NCBI GenBank assembly: GCA_937129145.1
Contig: CAKZMU010000015.1
Location: 1 to 64,000 of the forward strand
Length of the DNA: 64,000 nucleotides
Origin: an uncultured Lacinutrix sp.
GTDB lineage: Bacteria; Bacteroidota; Bacteroidia; Flavobacteriales; Flavobacteriaceae
Direction of reading: 5' to 3'
Numbering within the stretch: position 1 is the first letter of the stretch; every line of letters starts with the position of its first letter. Under the pieces are notes generated by a model. It was not told the DNA's origin, did no database searches, and worked only from the letters and a program-made list of their open reading frames with translations. Shown here in pieces: positions 18,201 to 26,817 of this stretch. Position numbers and translations under genes: made by a program.

Positions 18201-18292
18201 GAAACTGTTCCCGAAACGGTTTTTTGTTGTGCAAAAGCAATGGAAATGTTTAAAAACAATAGTAAAAAAACAACTTTGCATTTTTTCTTCAT
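15266..18292 (-). CDS. SusC/RagA-family TonB-linked outer-membrane transporter
   Basis: The 1008-residue protein starts with a signal peptide ending AFAQQ, then a carboxypeptidase-regulatory-like domain (GTVSDQSGVPLIGVNIVVKG and TDFDGKYSINV), a TonB-box/plug start EEVVVIGYGTQ and the SusC mark TNGVILITTKRGK. A long 22-strand-type barrel follows, ending in LGVNLTF with C-terminal phenylalanine. It imports a bound nutrient with energy from TonB-ExbBD. No STN domain is present, so anti-sigma signalling through it is unlikely. A membrane AraC regulator lies upstream. Confidence 0.95.
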   Translation of the reverse strand: MKKKCKVVFLLLFLNISIAFAQQKTVSGTVSDQSGVPLIGVNIVVKGTTNGTQTDFDGKYSINVNEGQILAFTYVGLKSVEITVASSNTINVTMEEDAAALEEVVVIGYGTQSKRLLTDNVAKIDASQIEGVSTPSFQGAIVGKAAGVQITQVNGKVEGGVKTIIRGLSSVSASQEPLYIIDGIEMNNRNTSSIGANLNPLLSLNPNDVASIDILKDASATAIYGAKGTNGVILITTKRGKQGDSKVSVDFSTTVGEPTNKRDWLNAAQYEELIRESAFNSGFFADQAASDAWVDGRLPRYQGDEDWRDVDTDWQEEAFQSSITKDINVSVSGGNEKTTSFISGAYNDTEGIVRGNNLKRYSLRANLDHKVSDKFDVGLNANYSSTIINRISGDNSFTTPLQAIAQVPTSPVYLDNGEPNDGTLYANFLLQDKHSFRKTSVRRILSKVFGDYKFLPSLSFRTEFGYDYLSQTVDRNTGRLAPFQSTNGQTFASNNGTEIISTNNYITFDHTFGESSDLNLVAGMTYTRLKNRATSVTGDGFPTDDFKSVSSAATISAGTGTFTNWAQVSYFARATFSYNNKYLLKASLRNDASSRFGADQRNGYFPAASAGWIISEEDFLKSSNVVSNLKLRASWGINGNTPVSNFGSLGLYGGTAYDGVSGIAFTQIENPDLKWEETAQTDIGIDFGFLNNRISGEIDYYVKKTNDLIFNERIPFEAGAPGHAILKNVGNLENKGFEFVLNTTNIQTDDLTWKTSFNIATNKNKVTNLPNGADLITGRNILREGEPINAFYMAEYAGVDPANGDALYYLNTENPDGSLDKTTTNDFSQAQRVIMGNPNPDLIGGLSSNLTYKTFDFSFTFQGQWGASLYNNAGQYQETGFGNGLDNQDVYVFKNRWQNPGDITNVPQARLFRNNGHSASSRYLQDADFIRLRNITLGYSLPESVLKNIGFSKVRVYLAGLNLITITDYRGYDPESSNDDANTNTNVGNTFYSAPPAKTFTLGVNLTF

Positions 18293-18529
18293 AATTCTTT
18301 TTTTAGTTATTAATTCAGTTTTACAACCAAAAAAAGCCTGTGGTAAAGCGAAGACTAATTCAAATAAATATCTTTCTAAATTGGTTTAACGAAAACAAAG
18401 TTCAATGAAAGATGTAAAAATTACGACAAGCCTTTTTGATTGATTCTACTTCAAAAAAAGCTGTTATCGTTGTGTTTGTAGGGAAATCCTATAAGAATTA
18501 ACGAACGCCGAAGAATATTTACTACTTAT

Positions 18530-20029
18530 TTACGCACGTAAAGATTTTATGTATTGTGTTGGTGTTAGGGAAAGTTGTTTTTTAAAATATTTATTGAAAG
18601 ACACCTTATTATTAAACCCAACTTCGTAAGCTACTTGAATAATACTTAGGCTATTGTATTCATCTTTTTTTAATATTTCGGTAGCTTCTTCAATTCTATA
18701 TTTATTCATAAGCTCCGAAAAACTCATATTAAAATGTTCGTTGATAACTTGAGAGGTATTATGCCTTGTAGTATCTAATTTTACAGACAAAGACTCAAGG
18801 TTTAAATCGTTATTCAAAAACACTTTATCTTCATTAAGAAGTTCTAAAAGATTGTCTTTCAATTCTAGAGATAAGGAAGGTGTAAGCCCTGATTTTTTAT
18901 ATTTGAAGAAATTTAGAGGGTCTAATAATTTCTTTTTTCCTTTAAATATTTCTGGCTGACCATAAGCGATATAAGCCACATAAAACACAACACTCACCAT
19001 GACTACTATTTGCAAATGAAACAACGGCTGAAAATTGACAATTCCTGTAATTCCTGCAGCATAAATTATATATGCAACGGTATAAACTATATGAAGTGAC
19101 AGCAAATTTCTTTGCCAACAAAAAGTATCTTTATTTTTTTTATTTATAGCCTTTTTATTTTTACGATACATATTTAAAATAAGAAAAGCATAAATAGATA
19201 ATGATAATATTTTAACAATAATCACAGTATATGCAGCCGACTGCAAGACGTTTTTTCCATCAAAAAGAATATTAAACTTCTCTATTGAAGACATCATATA
19301 GTAAGGCAAAATTGATACAAAAAGAATTATTGATGGCACCAAATGTAAAGCGTCAACCAACCTAAATTTGTAGTTATAATTAATTCTTTTAAAATAGAAA
19401 TAAAGCAATGGTCCATACAAAAATGAAAAAGTAGTAGTCATTAACAATGCCTGAGGTACATAGTATTGATAATTAATTACATACAAACTCAAATGCAAAA
19501 TGAACAATGAATTAAACAATACAAATAGGCTTATTAAAAACGTACCCAATCTATCTATTCCCTTTTTTATATTTAAAATTATAAAAATGAAAATGCCCAA
19601 AAAACCAGCATAAAAGTAAATTACTGCCATGATATTAAATTTTGGCAAATACTTTTCTTTAAACCCTAAGTACTTCTCGGTGTTTTTAATGTTTGAAAAT
19701 AAGTGGTCGTTTATAATAGATAAATCTGCTGTAGCACTTACATATTTGTTAATATTTAGCATAGCGTTGTCAACATCATTATTATTGGAGTACTCTACAG
19801 CCAAATTTCTAAAATATGCAATAGAATCTGTAGATGCTACTCCAGAAACCAAAGAGTTTGGAGTATTAAAAAAAGAAGGTAATTCTAAGAGATTATTTTC
19901 ATACGTTTTAGTATTTACACCTTCAATAAAATTTTGTTCAGATGCGAAAGTGCATGAAAACAAAGCAAGAAAAATAATTAGAATTAAGTCTTTTTTTGGA
20001 TAAACTATATGTGTTTTAAGTTTTACCAA
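18530..20029 (-). CDS. membrane-embedded AraC-family regulator with 7TM sensor part
   Basis: The C-terminal ~110 residues are an AraC double HTH (LSVKLDTTRHNTSQVINEHF and IIQVAYEVGFNNKVSFNKYF, ending LTPTQYIKSL). Before it, seven hydrophobic helices can be counted between residues ~130 and 370. The N-terminus looks like a signal sequence (FLALFSCTFASEQN) followed by about 100 exported residues. This suggests a one-component receptor that senses something outside or in the membrane and binds DNA inside. The neighbouring SusC/SusD operon on the same strand, 237 bases downstream, is the obvious target. Confidence 0.85.
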   Translation of the reverse strand: MVKLKTHIVYPKKDLILIIFLALFSCTFASEQNFIEGVNTKTYENNLLELPSFFNTPNSLVSGVASTDSIAYFRNLAVEYSNNNDVDNAMLNINKYVSATADLSIINDHLFSNIKNTEKYLGFKEKYLPKFNIMAVIYFYAGFLGIFIFIILNIKKGIDRLGTFLISLFVLFNSLFILHLSLYVINYQYYVPQALLMTTTFSFLYGPLLYFYFKRINYNYKFRLVDALHLVPSIILFVSILPYYMMSSIEKFNILFDGKNVLQSAAYTVIIVKILSLSIYAFLILNMYRKNKKAINKKNKDTFCWQRNLLSLHIVYTVAYIIYAAGITGIVNFQPLFHLQIVVMVSVVFYVAYIAYGQPEIFKGKKKLLDPLNFFKYKKSGLTPSLSLELKDNLLELLNEDKVFLNNDLNLESLSVKLDTTRHNTSQVINEHFNMSFSELMNKYRIEEATEILKKDEYNSLSIIQVAYEVGFNNKVSFNKYFKKQLSLTPTQYIKSLRA

Positions 20030-20202
20030 AGCGTAATTTTTACAATTAAATATACAATATGAAGCTCAAAAAACACCTATGGAAAGTAAAATCCGATAAT
20101 TATTTACCCAAGTTTTAGCATAATTTTAAGACATCTACTGTACAAATGTCGACAATCACAAAAAAATTATGATTTTGATATTTAGTCGTATCAATTAGCT
20201 TT

Positions 20203-21576
20203 TCATTTCACTCCATACTTATCGTATAGATACACCAAAGCTGTCATGGTAGCTGCGCCAAGTTCTAATTCTCGTTTATTTACAGCATCAAAAGTGTCGT
20301 TTGCTGCATGATGATAATCAAAATAACGCTGTGTATCAGGACGTAGTCCAGCTAAAACCACATTACCATCTTTTAAAGGGCCAATATCTGCGCCACTTCC
20401 TCCTTTTACAAAAGAATGTACTAAGTAAGGTTCAAATAAAGATTTCCAGCCCAAAACTTGATTAAATTCGTCGTCACTACAATCAAACGAAAACCCTCTT
20501 GGTGTAAAACCTCCCGAATCACTCTCTAGAGCAAGTATGTGATTTTCTCCTTTTTGTTTTGCAACTTCGGCATATTTACGTCCACCACGCAAACCATTTT
20601 CTTCATTCATAAAAAGTACTACTCTAATGGTGCGTTTTGGTCGTACTCCAGATGCTTTTAAAAGTCTAACCACATCCATAGACTGTGTACAACCTGCGCC
20701 ATCATCATGCGAACCATCACCTAAATCCCATGAATCCAAATGCCCTCCAACTACTATTATTTCTTTTGGAAACTCGCTTCCAGTAATCTCTCCAATCACA
20801 TTGTAAGATTGCACATCTGGCAACTGTTGGCAGTTTTGTTTAAAATAAAATTTTACATCTTTATTTAACTTGAGCATGCTACTAAGCAACTCAGCATGAT
20901 TGGTACTAATGGCTGCAGCAGGAATGCGTTTATTTAATGGTGTATCGCCATAATTGGTACCTCCTGTATGCGGAAAATTGTCAAGGCGTAAATTCATAGA
21001 CCTTACAATAACTCCAACTGCACCAAATTTAGTGGCCTCTTTTGCTCCCGAACCACGTTGGTCCACACAACCTCCATAAGCGCTAAAAGTGTTAATATGG
21101 GTTTCGTCCATAGGGCGATTAAAGAACACTATTTTTCCTTCTAATTTTTCACGCCCAAGTGTTTCAAGTTCATCAAGACTATGTACTTCTACCACATTTG
21201 CTTTAATACCAAGCGCTGGCGTAGCAACCGAGCCACCTAAGGCACAAATATTTACATTAATTGTTTCTCCTGGTTTGGTTTCGATATAGGCATATTCGGC
21301 AGCACCTCTTACCCATTTTGGAACCATTACTGGTTGCAACCAAACGTTGTCCAAGCCTAACTTATCCAATTCTTCTTTCGTCCACTGTACAGCTCTTTCT
21401 GCATTTAGTGAGCCTGATAATCGTCCTCCTATTTGATTAGATAAGTGGTCAAGCCATTCGTAGCTTTTCCCGTTGGAAAGTGAATTATCGTAAATTTTCT
21501 TGAAGACTTCTTCGTCGGTTTGTGAGTAGCTATTGATTCCTATTAGGAATACGAAAAATAAAAATACTTGTTTCAT
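20203..21576 (-). CDS. exported M28-family zinc peptidase
   Basis: A signal peptide (MKQVFLFFVFLIGINSYSQ) is followed by a PA-type insert region and an M28 catalytic core. Zinc and catalytic residues are recognisable: GGHLDSWDLGDGSHDDGAG (His and bridging Asp), FMNEENGLRGG (catalytic Glu pair), ALESDSGG and the late YHHAANDTFD. The family comprises aminopeptidases and glutamate carboxypeptidases, probably acting here on extracellular or periplasmic peptides. At 457 residues it is full length. It lies upstream of the AraC-SusC-SusD genes on the same strand, which points to peptide use. Confidence 0.9.
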   Translation of the reverse strand: MKQVFLFFVFLIGINSYSQTDEEVFKKIYDNSLSNGKSYEWLDHLSNQIGGRLSGSLNAERAVQWTKEELDKLGLDNVWLQPVMVPKWVRGAAEYAYIETKPGETINVNICALGGSVATPALGIKANVVEVHSLDELETLGREKLEGKIVFFNRPMDETHINTFSAYGGCVDQRGSGAKEATKFGAVGVIVRSMNLRLDNFPHTGGTNYGDTPLNKRIPAAAISTNHAELLSSMLKLNKDVKFYFKQNCQQLPDVQSYNVIGEITGSEFPKEIIVVGGHLDSWDLGDGSHDDGAGCTQSMDVVRLLKASGVRPKRTIRVVLFMNEENGLRGGRKYAEVAKQKGENHILALESDSGGFTPRGFSFDCSDDEFNQVLGWKSLFEPYLVHSFVKGGSGADIGPLKDGNVVLAGLRPDTQRYFDYHHAANDTFDAVNKRELELGAATMTALVYLYDKYGVK

Positions 21577-21640
21577 TGGTTGATAGTTTTATGTTTTAAA
21601 TATACTATTATTAGCCCTATTGAATAGCAAAGAAATCATA

Positions 21641-21668
21641 AAAAAAATCCAGCCGAAGCTGGATTTTT
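21641..21668 (-). terminator. rho-independent terminator after ppk2
   Basis: AAAAATCCAGC and GCTGGATTTTT form an 11-base stem around a CGAA loop. On the minus strand it is followed by a run of T (A-tract 21641-21647), as expected for the end of the ppk2 transcript. It would also work in the plus direction. Confidence 0.85.
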
Positions 21669-21767
21669 AGAATAACTGTAAAAATTACGTCTTAATTTAA
21701 AAATCACACTATTAAGACATTATCTCTATGCAAATTAGACTACAAAATGTATATGAGGTTTAATTTA

Positions 21768-22646
21768 CTATTCATTTTTTAGCTGCTCTTTATACAAATT
21801 TATGTTTGCTTTTACCTCATCGTCCAATTCTGGCTCTTTAATATCGTTATAAGTTTGCAGTGTTTCTAGTAGAATTTTAGCAACAATATAACGCGCTGTT
21901 GGTTTATCATCGGCAGGAATTGTGTACCAAGGCGCATGAGGCTTTGAGGTTCTATTTATGGCATCTTCATAACATTCTTGATACCTATTCCAAAGTTTGC
22001 GCTCTTTTAAATCGCCTGGAGAGAATTTCCAATTTTTTTCTGGTTTATCTAACCTTCTAAGTAGTCTGTTTTTTTGCTCTTCTTTTGAAAGATTTAAAAA
22101 GAATTTAAAAATGATGGTACCATTCTCAGCTATATGCTTTTCAAAATTATTAATCTGCTCAAAACGCTTGTCCCAAAAATCATCATTAATATCTTCAATA
22201 GAGTTTATCGAAGGAATATTTTCACCAAGTATATAACCTGGATGCACACGTGTTACCAACACATTTTCATAATGTGTCCTATTAAAAATTCCAAATTTAC
22301 CTCGTTCTGGTAAAGCGATATAGTGCCTCCAAATATAGTCGTGCGCCAATTCTTTAGGCGTTGGTACTTTAAAACTATGTACCACAACACCTCGCGAATT
22401 AAAATCTTTAAACACCTCACGTATCATACTATCCTTCCCAGCGGTATCCATACCTTGAATACAAATGAGTACTGCATATTTACCGTGAGCGTATAAGGTG
22501 TCTTGCAATTTCCCTAGTTTTTTACGGACCTTTCTTAACTCCTTTTTTGTGGTGTCACTATCGGTTTCCAGATTGTAAACCGTTGGTGTATCTGTTAGAG
22601 TTATTGTTTCGGAAACTTTAAATTCGCTAATATCAATAGATTTCAT
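21768..22646 (-). CDS. ppk2: polyphosphate kinase 2 family protein
   Basis: PPK2 enzymes use polyphosphate to phosphorylate nucleoside mono- or diphosphates in the cytoplasm. The P-loop is IQGMDTAGKDSMI, the Walker B-type block is GIFNRTHYENVLVTRVHP, and the lid region NRLLRRLDKPEKNWKFSPGD carries arginines. A single PPK2 domain of about 292 residues indicates a class I or III enzyme. I chose the start at 22646 (MKSIDISEF) since the upstream 22 codons are unlike the family and would overlap the divergent gene at 22711. Confidence 0.9.
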   Translation of the reverse strand: MKSIDISEFKVSETITLTDTPTVYNLETDSDTTKKELRKVRKKLGKLQDTLYAHGKYAVLICIQGMDTAGKDSMIREVFKDFNSRGVVVHSFKVPTPKELAHDYIWRHYIALPERGKFGIFNRTHYENVLVTRVHPGYILGENIPSINSIEDINDDFWDKRFEQINNFEKHIAENGTIIFKFFLNLSKEEQKNRLLRRLDKPEKNWKFSPGDLKERKLWNRYQECYEDAINRTSKPHAPWYTIPADDKPTARYIVAKILLETLQTYNDIKEPELDDEVKANINLYKEQLKNE

Positions 22647-22710
22647 AGTATGTTTAATTTTTTCTAAATATAACGAAGATTTTGTAGTTTTAGAGCTACT
22701 AAATCCCTGC

Positions 22711-23922
22711 ATGAAGAATATTACATTTATTACTTTTCTGTTTTCTATTTTTTGTGCAACGGTACATTCTCAGGAAATACATTCAGCAGATGCAACTCTA
22801 AAAAACGGCATTTCAAAATCGAGTGTCTTATCAACACATCCTTTTGGCATCTTTTTTTCTAGAATTCAAGGTAATTTTAAAATTCGTCCAACAACAAAAA
22901 CGCAACTAAAAATAAATCTGGAAAGTGGTAATGTTTGGGGAACTCAAATAAAATCATACATACCAAACAACAGCGACGTTAGAAATGAAGTGAGGAAACA
23001 CGAATGGCACCAAGCACAATATTTTTTTGATGAAGAAACCCTAGACTCAAAGTCTTACAAATTACAAATAGATGGTGTGATTAAAGGTTTGCGTCTTAAA
23101 ACATCTATAAATTTAAAGAGTAATCAAGAATTAAATATTGGTCTTAGACTCTTTATGTTAACTAAAGGAAAAGGCCTTTTTTCTATTTTAACCAGCGATA
23201 GTTTTATAGAAAGTTTTCACAAAAAAATAGCTGGAGGCTCAGACCCTTTTGATAGAGAAGTTTTTGGTTTCAACAAAGCCCTAATTAAATATACCGATAG
23301 AAATGGAAACATTTTAGAATTAAACAATAACGATTTGTTTGCTGGTGGTTTAGAAGCTTCCTATTACTATTATCTCAATGCTTTAAGTTCTAAAGCATAT
23401 TCAATGAATTTTGGTGCACATTTAGGCTACAACTTTTCTTCACATAATAATTCTTTGGATATAGCATTGTCGTCCAACGCTATTAAAGTCATACCCATAA
23501 ATAATAAGCAATATTTTCAAATTGGTTTAGGTATTGGTGTTTTACGAAAAGAACTTGTTAGTTTTAGTAGTAATAATGTCGATTTTGGCACCAATGATTA
23601 CTTGGGAAATTTAGAAAGTATTATTGAGTACAATATCATTTCTAAAGGCAAAACTACGCATTCCGTTGGGTTAGACTATTATTTACAAACTAGTTTAAAT
23701 AAAAAAGATGAATTAGAATATCTAATTCCTATAAGGCATCCAAATGCACATAAATCTTGGGGACATGGTGTTACAAACTTATACAGGAATAACAACTATT
23801 GGTCACTCTTTTACACATTTACCAAAAAGACGTCTTTAACGGTCTATTTACAGCAAGATTTTGAAGTAAACAACAACCCAGATATACAAACAGGCATCAG
23901 TTTTACCTTCAATTTAAAATAA
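22711..23922 (+). CDS. outer-membrane beta-barrel protein, DUF3187-like
   Basis: A signal peptide (ending ATVHSQ, about residue 20) precedes a protein of alternating strands, with many aromatic-ended beta segments and a C-terminal strand ending ISFTFNLK, typical of outer-membrane barrels. The early blocks FSRIQGNFKIRPTTKTQLKI, in pieces, and LESGNVWG resemble DUF3187 proteins, which are uncharacterised barrels. Divergent from ppk2. The assignment to DUF3187 is by general resemblance only; the barrel nature is more certain. Confidence 0.65.
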   Translation: MKNITFITFLFSIFCATVHSQEIHSADATLKNGISKSSVLSTHPFGIFFSRIQGNFKIRPTTKTQLKINLESGNVWGTQIKSYIPNNSDVRNEVRKHEWHQAQYFFDEETLDSKSYKLQIDGVIKGLRLKTSINLKSNQELNIGLRLFMLTKGKGLFSILTSDSFIESFHKKIAGGSDPFDREVFGFNKALIKYTDRNGNILELNNNDLFAGGLEASYYYYLNALSSKAYSMNFGAHLGYNFSSHNNSLDIALSSNAIKVIPINNKQYFQIGLGIGVLRKELVSFSSNNVDFGTNDYLGNLESIIEYNIISKGKTTHSVGLDYYLQTSLNKKDELEYLIPIRHPNAHKSWGHGVTNLYRNNNYWSLFYTFTKKTSLTVYLQQDFEVNNNPDIQTGISFTFNLK

Positions 23923-24024
23923 TTATAATATGGTATTTCATCGATAATATGTGTGATAAATGCGTTTAATAGCGATTTTTTATTACATTAGTTATAACCT
24001 ACTTAACATATTAACCCAAACGCC

Positions 24025-24753
24025 ATGAAAAAAAGCTACTTATTTTTTCTGTTATCCTTTGCATTTTTACACATCAATGCACAAAACAAATGTGAGGATG
24101 CTCATTCTGATGTTATTTATGCTTATTCGCATGTAAAATCGGCTTACGATTCTAACAATATTTCACATCTAAAGGATTATTCCAAACGCTCAACCGATGC
24201 CTTTAATCGAGCAAAAAAAATACTGAATGATTGTGGCTGCAAAGCCTCTTACAATCATGCTTATGATGCTTCAGAATTACTTAGCAAAGTAGAAAATGTA
24301 GAAACTTTTGAAGATGGACGCTTTTATGTAAAACGTGCTCGCGATATTGCAAAAAAAGTGATTAATGAGCTTGAATTATGTACAAAACTAACTCAAGAAG
24401 ATGAAGACCTAGCAAAGTTAGAACGCGATAGGTTAAAGCTTCAACAGCAGCAAATTGAATTAAGTTTAAAAGAACAGAAAATAAAGCAAAAAATGGCAGA
24501 AAAAGAAGCTGCCGAACTGATACTAAAAAAACAGCAACTCATCTCTAAAAACGATTTAGCTTTAACCACCAACCTAGAAAGTTTCAATAAAATTTTAAAT
24601 GCATGTGATTGCGATTTAGAAATGCCTGGAATTAATTATAAAAAAGAAGCATTGTTATCTAAAGACCTTATAGAAATTAAAAAGGAATACTTAACAATAT
24701 TTAAAAGTATGACCAGTAATTATCTAGACAAATTAAATGCATGTAACGATTAA
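24025..24753 (+). CDS. secreted coiled-coil protein with paired cysteines, unknown
   Basis: A signal peptide (ending HINAQ, about residue 19) is followed by helical sequence. Cysteines are paired in short motifs (NKCED, DCGCKAS, ELCTK, ACDCDLE, NACND), suggesting disulphides outside the cytoplasm. Residues ~125-175 form a long charged coiled coil rich in Q, K and E (KLERDRLKLQQQQIELSLK). I do not recognise a family name, though similar proteins are frequent in marine Flavobacteriaceae. It stands alone and ends at a strong terminator. Confidence 0.7.
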   Translation: MKKSYLFFLLSFAFLHINAQNKCEDAHSDVIYAYSHVKSAYDSNNISHLKDYSKRSTDAFNRAKKILNDCGCKASYNHAYDASELLSKVENVETFEDGRFYVKRARDIAKKVINELELCTKLTQEDEDLAKLERDRLKLQQQQIELSLKEQKIKQKMAEKEAAELILKKQQLISKNDLALTTNLESFNKILNACDCDLEMPGINYKKEALLSKDLIEIKKEYLTIFKSMTSNYLDKLNACND

Positions 24754-24766
24754 TTGTGTTGTCTGT

Positions 24767-24811
24767 AAGAGGTCTGAAGAATTATAATTATGAATTAGTT
24801 TCAGACCTCTT
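24767..24811 (+). terminator. rho-independent terminator between convergent genes
   Basis: AAGAGGTCTGAA and TTCAGACCTCTT form a perfect 12-base stem with a 21-base loop. On the plus strand it is followed by TCTTTTTA. It separates the coiled-coil protein gene from the convergent response regulator gene. Confidence 0.75.
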
Positions 24812-24816
24812 TCTTT

Positions 24817-25980
24817 TTATTTACTAGCAAACATCTTTACATCTGCTTCACTAACTTCGGTGCCTCCTAAAATTATTAATCTTTCGACAACATTTCTAAG
24901 CTCTCTAATATTTCCAGTCCAATCATACTCCTGAAGTAATTTTATAGCCTTTTTTGAAAACGATTTTTTTGAAATTCCTTGTTCGTTTGCAATTTTTGAA
25001 GAGAAATACTCAACAAGCAACGGAATATCTTCTCTTCTATCGTTTAACGCAGGAACTTTAATTAAAATAACCGCGAGTCTATGGTATAAATCCTCTCTAA
25101 ATTTTCCATCATCAATCTCTTTTTTAAGGTCTTTATTTGTGGCTGCAACCACACGTACATTTACCTTAATATCTTTATCGCTACCTACACGTTGTATGCG
25201 GCTTTCCTGTAATGCTCTTAAAACCTTAGCTTGAGCCGATAAGCTCATGTCGCCTATTTCGTCAAGGAAAATAGTACCTCCATTGGCAGCTTCAAACTTT
25301 CCTGCTCGGTCTTTATTGGCACTTGTAAAAGCACCTTTAACGTGTCCAAACAATTCACTTTCTATAAGTTCGCTAGGTATTGCAGCACAATTCACCTCAA
25401 TCATTGGGCCTTTGGAGCGTTCGCTTTTTTGGTGTAACCAATGAGCCACTAATTCTTTTCCTGTTCCGTTAGGTCCAGTAATTAGTACACGCGCATCTGT
25501 GGTTGATACCTTGTCAATCATTTCTTTTATTTGCGAAATGGCCTCGCTTTCACCAATCATTTCGTAGTTTTTGCTTACTTTTTTCTTTAAAAGCTTATTT
25601 TCTACTACGAGTTCTTTTCTGTCGAGAGCGTTTCTAACTGTATTTAACAAACGGTTTAAATCTGGTGGTTTTGAGATATAATCAAAGGCCCCTAGACGCA
25701 TTGTGTTTACTGCTGTATCTAAATCGCCATGACCAGAAATCATTACCACAGGAATTTCTGGTTTTATTTTCTTAATGGCTTCCAACACCTCAACACCATC
25801 CATTTTTGGCATTTTAATATCGCAAAGCACTAAGTCGAAATCTTCCTTTTTAATTTTTTCAATACCTATTAATCCATCTTCAGCTTCTTCAACATTATAG
25901 GTGTCACTTTCTTCTGAAAGTATTTTAGTAAGTACTCTTCTAATCGCTGCTTCGTCTTCTATTACAAGTATTTGTGGCAT
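24817..25980 (-). CDS. sigma-54-type response regulator without DNA-binding domain
   Basis: The 387-residue protein has a receiver domain (phospho-acceptor Asp54 in LVLCDIKMPKMDG, conserved Lys in YISKPP) and a sigma-54 AAA+ domain with Walker A GPNGTGKE, Walker B GGTIFLDEIGD and the sigma-54 contact loop GAFTSA rather than the usual GAFTGA. The protein ends at ELRNVVERLIILGG plus 15 residues, so the C-terminal Fis-type HTH is missing. It may act in solution on sigma-54 RNA polymerase. It is the last gene of a four-gene minus-strand operon, nine bases after an MscS gene. No histidine kinase is adjacent. Confidence 0.9.
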   Translation of the reverse strand: MPQILVIEDEAAIRRVLTKILSEESDTYNVEEAEDGLIGIEKIKKEDFDLVLCDIKMPKMDGVEVLEAIKKIKPEIPVVMISGHGDLDTAVNTMRLGAFDYISKPPDLNRLLNTVRNALDRKELVVENKLLKKKVSKNYEMIGESEAISQIKEMIDKVSTTDARVLITGPNGTGKELVAHWLHQKSERSKGPMIEVNCAAIPSELIESELFGHVKGAFTSANKDRAGKFEAANGGTIFLDEIGDMSLSAQAKVLRALQESRIQRVGSDKDIKVNVRVVAATNKDLKKEIDDGKFREDLYHRLAVILIKVPALNDRREDIPLLVEYFSSKIANEQGISKKSFSKKAIKLLQEYDWTGNIRELRNVVERLIILGGTEVSEADVKMFASK

Positions 25981-25989
25981 ATTTCTTTT

Positions 25990-26814
25990 TTAATTGTTAT
26001 ATAAATGAATGTCTCTTTGAGGAAACGGAATTGTTATATTGTTGTCTTTAAATAGTTTATTTATTTCAAAACGAATATCGCTTTGTGGCATTATCGCTTC
26101 AAAACTATTATTTAACGTAAAAATGAGTTTAAAATTTAGTGAGCTATCACCAAAATCCATAAACAACACTAAAGGAGCTGGATGCTTCATTACTTTTGGG
26201 TGATTTTTTGCTGCTTGTAATAGTAGTTCTTTCACTAATTCTACATCGCTTCCATAAGCAACACCAACACTAACACTTTCTCTTGTTTTAGTGCCATTTT
26301 CAGTCCAATTATAGAGTATTGAGGTTAAATATTTATGATTTGGTATGACCAATACTTTATTGTCTATAGTCACCGCTCTTGTGGTTCGTAGTTTTATCTC
26401 CACTACTCTTCCGACTTTGCCATCAATTTCAATAATATCTCCAACGTGAACCGATTGGTCTAGCAAAATAAAAATACCAGATATAATATCTTGAAAAAAG
26501 GTTTGTAAAGCTAAACCAATACCAACAAGTAGTGCTGCTGATGCCGCTAATATAGCTGACATTTGTACACCCATATTTTGCATAGTAATGAACACTACTA
26601 CTAGATATATAAAATACCTAGCAAATGAGAATACAGACGTGAATTTTAGCTTATCTTCTTCAGGAAGTTTTCTAGTAGCAAGCTTTTTAATTCCTCTTAA
26701 TATAATGGCGGTAAGAATAAAAACTACAATAACAACTAAAATAGTTTTTACTGAAATATGCACGCTTTCCCCAAACTTAAAATCATGATTTAAAAAATCG
26801 TTAAGCTTTTCCAT
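25990..26814 (-). CDS. MscS-family mechanosensitive channel
   Basis: Three membrane helices are visible. The pore helix region is ASAALLVGIGLALQTFFQDI, with the glycine-alanine packing typical of TM3 in MscS, followed by the beta domain (VGDIIEIDGKVGRVVEIKLR) and the late alpha-beta domain with DSSLNFKLIFTL. At 274 residues it is a minimal small-conductance channel that opens on osmotic downshock in the inner membrane. It lies three bases after an ABC permease gene and before the response regulator gene, in one operon. Confidence 0.93.
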   Translation of the reverse strand: MEKLNDFLNHDFKFGESVHISVKTILVVIVVFILTAIILRGIKKLATRKLPEEDKLKFTSVFSFARYFIYLVVVFITMQNMGVQMSAILAASAALLVGIGLALQTFFQDIISGIFILLDQSVHVGDIIEIDGKVGRVVEIKLRTTRAVTIDNKVLVIPNHKYLTSILYNWTENGTKTRESVSVGVAYGSDVELVKELLLQAAKNHPKVMKHPAPLVLFMDFGDSSLNFKLIFTLNNSFEAIMPQSDIRFEINKLFKDNNITIPFPQRDIHLYNN

Positions 26815-26817
26815 TTA

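Noticed and set aside
15266-18292. Polysaccharide utilisation locus
   Set aside because: The SusC/SusD pair has no carbohydrate-active enzyme in reach; neighbours are a peptidase and a DinB-like protein.
19629-20003. 124-codon plus-strand frame
   Set aside because: It is antisense to the N-terminal part of the AraC-type regulator, whose frame is complete and recognisable.
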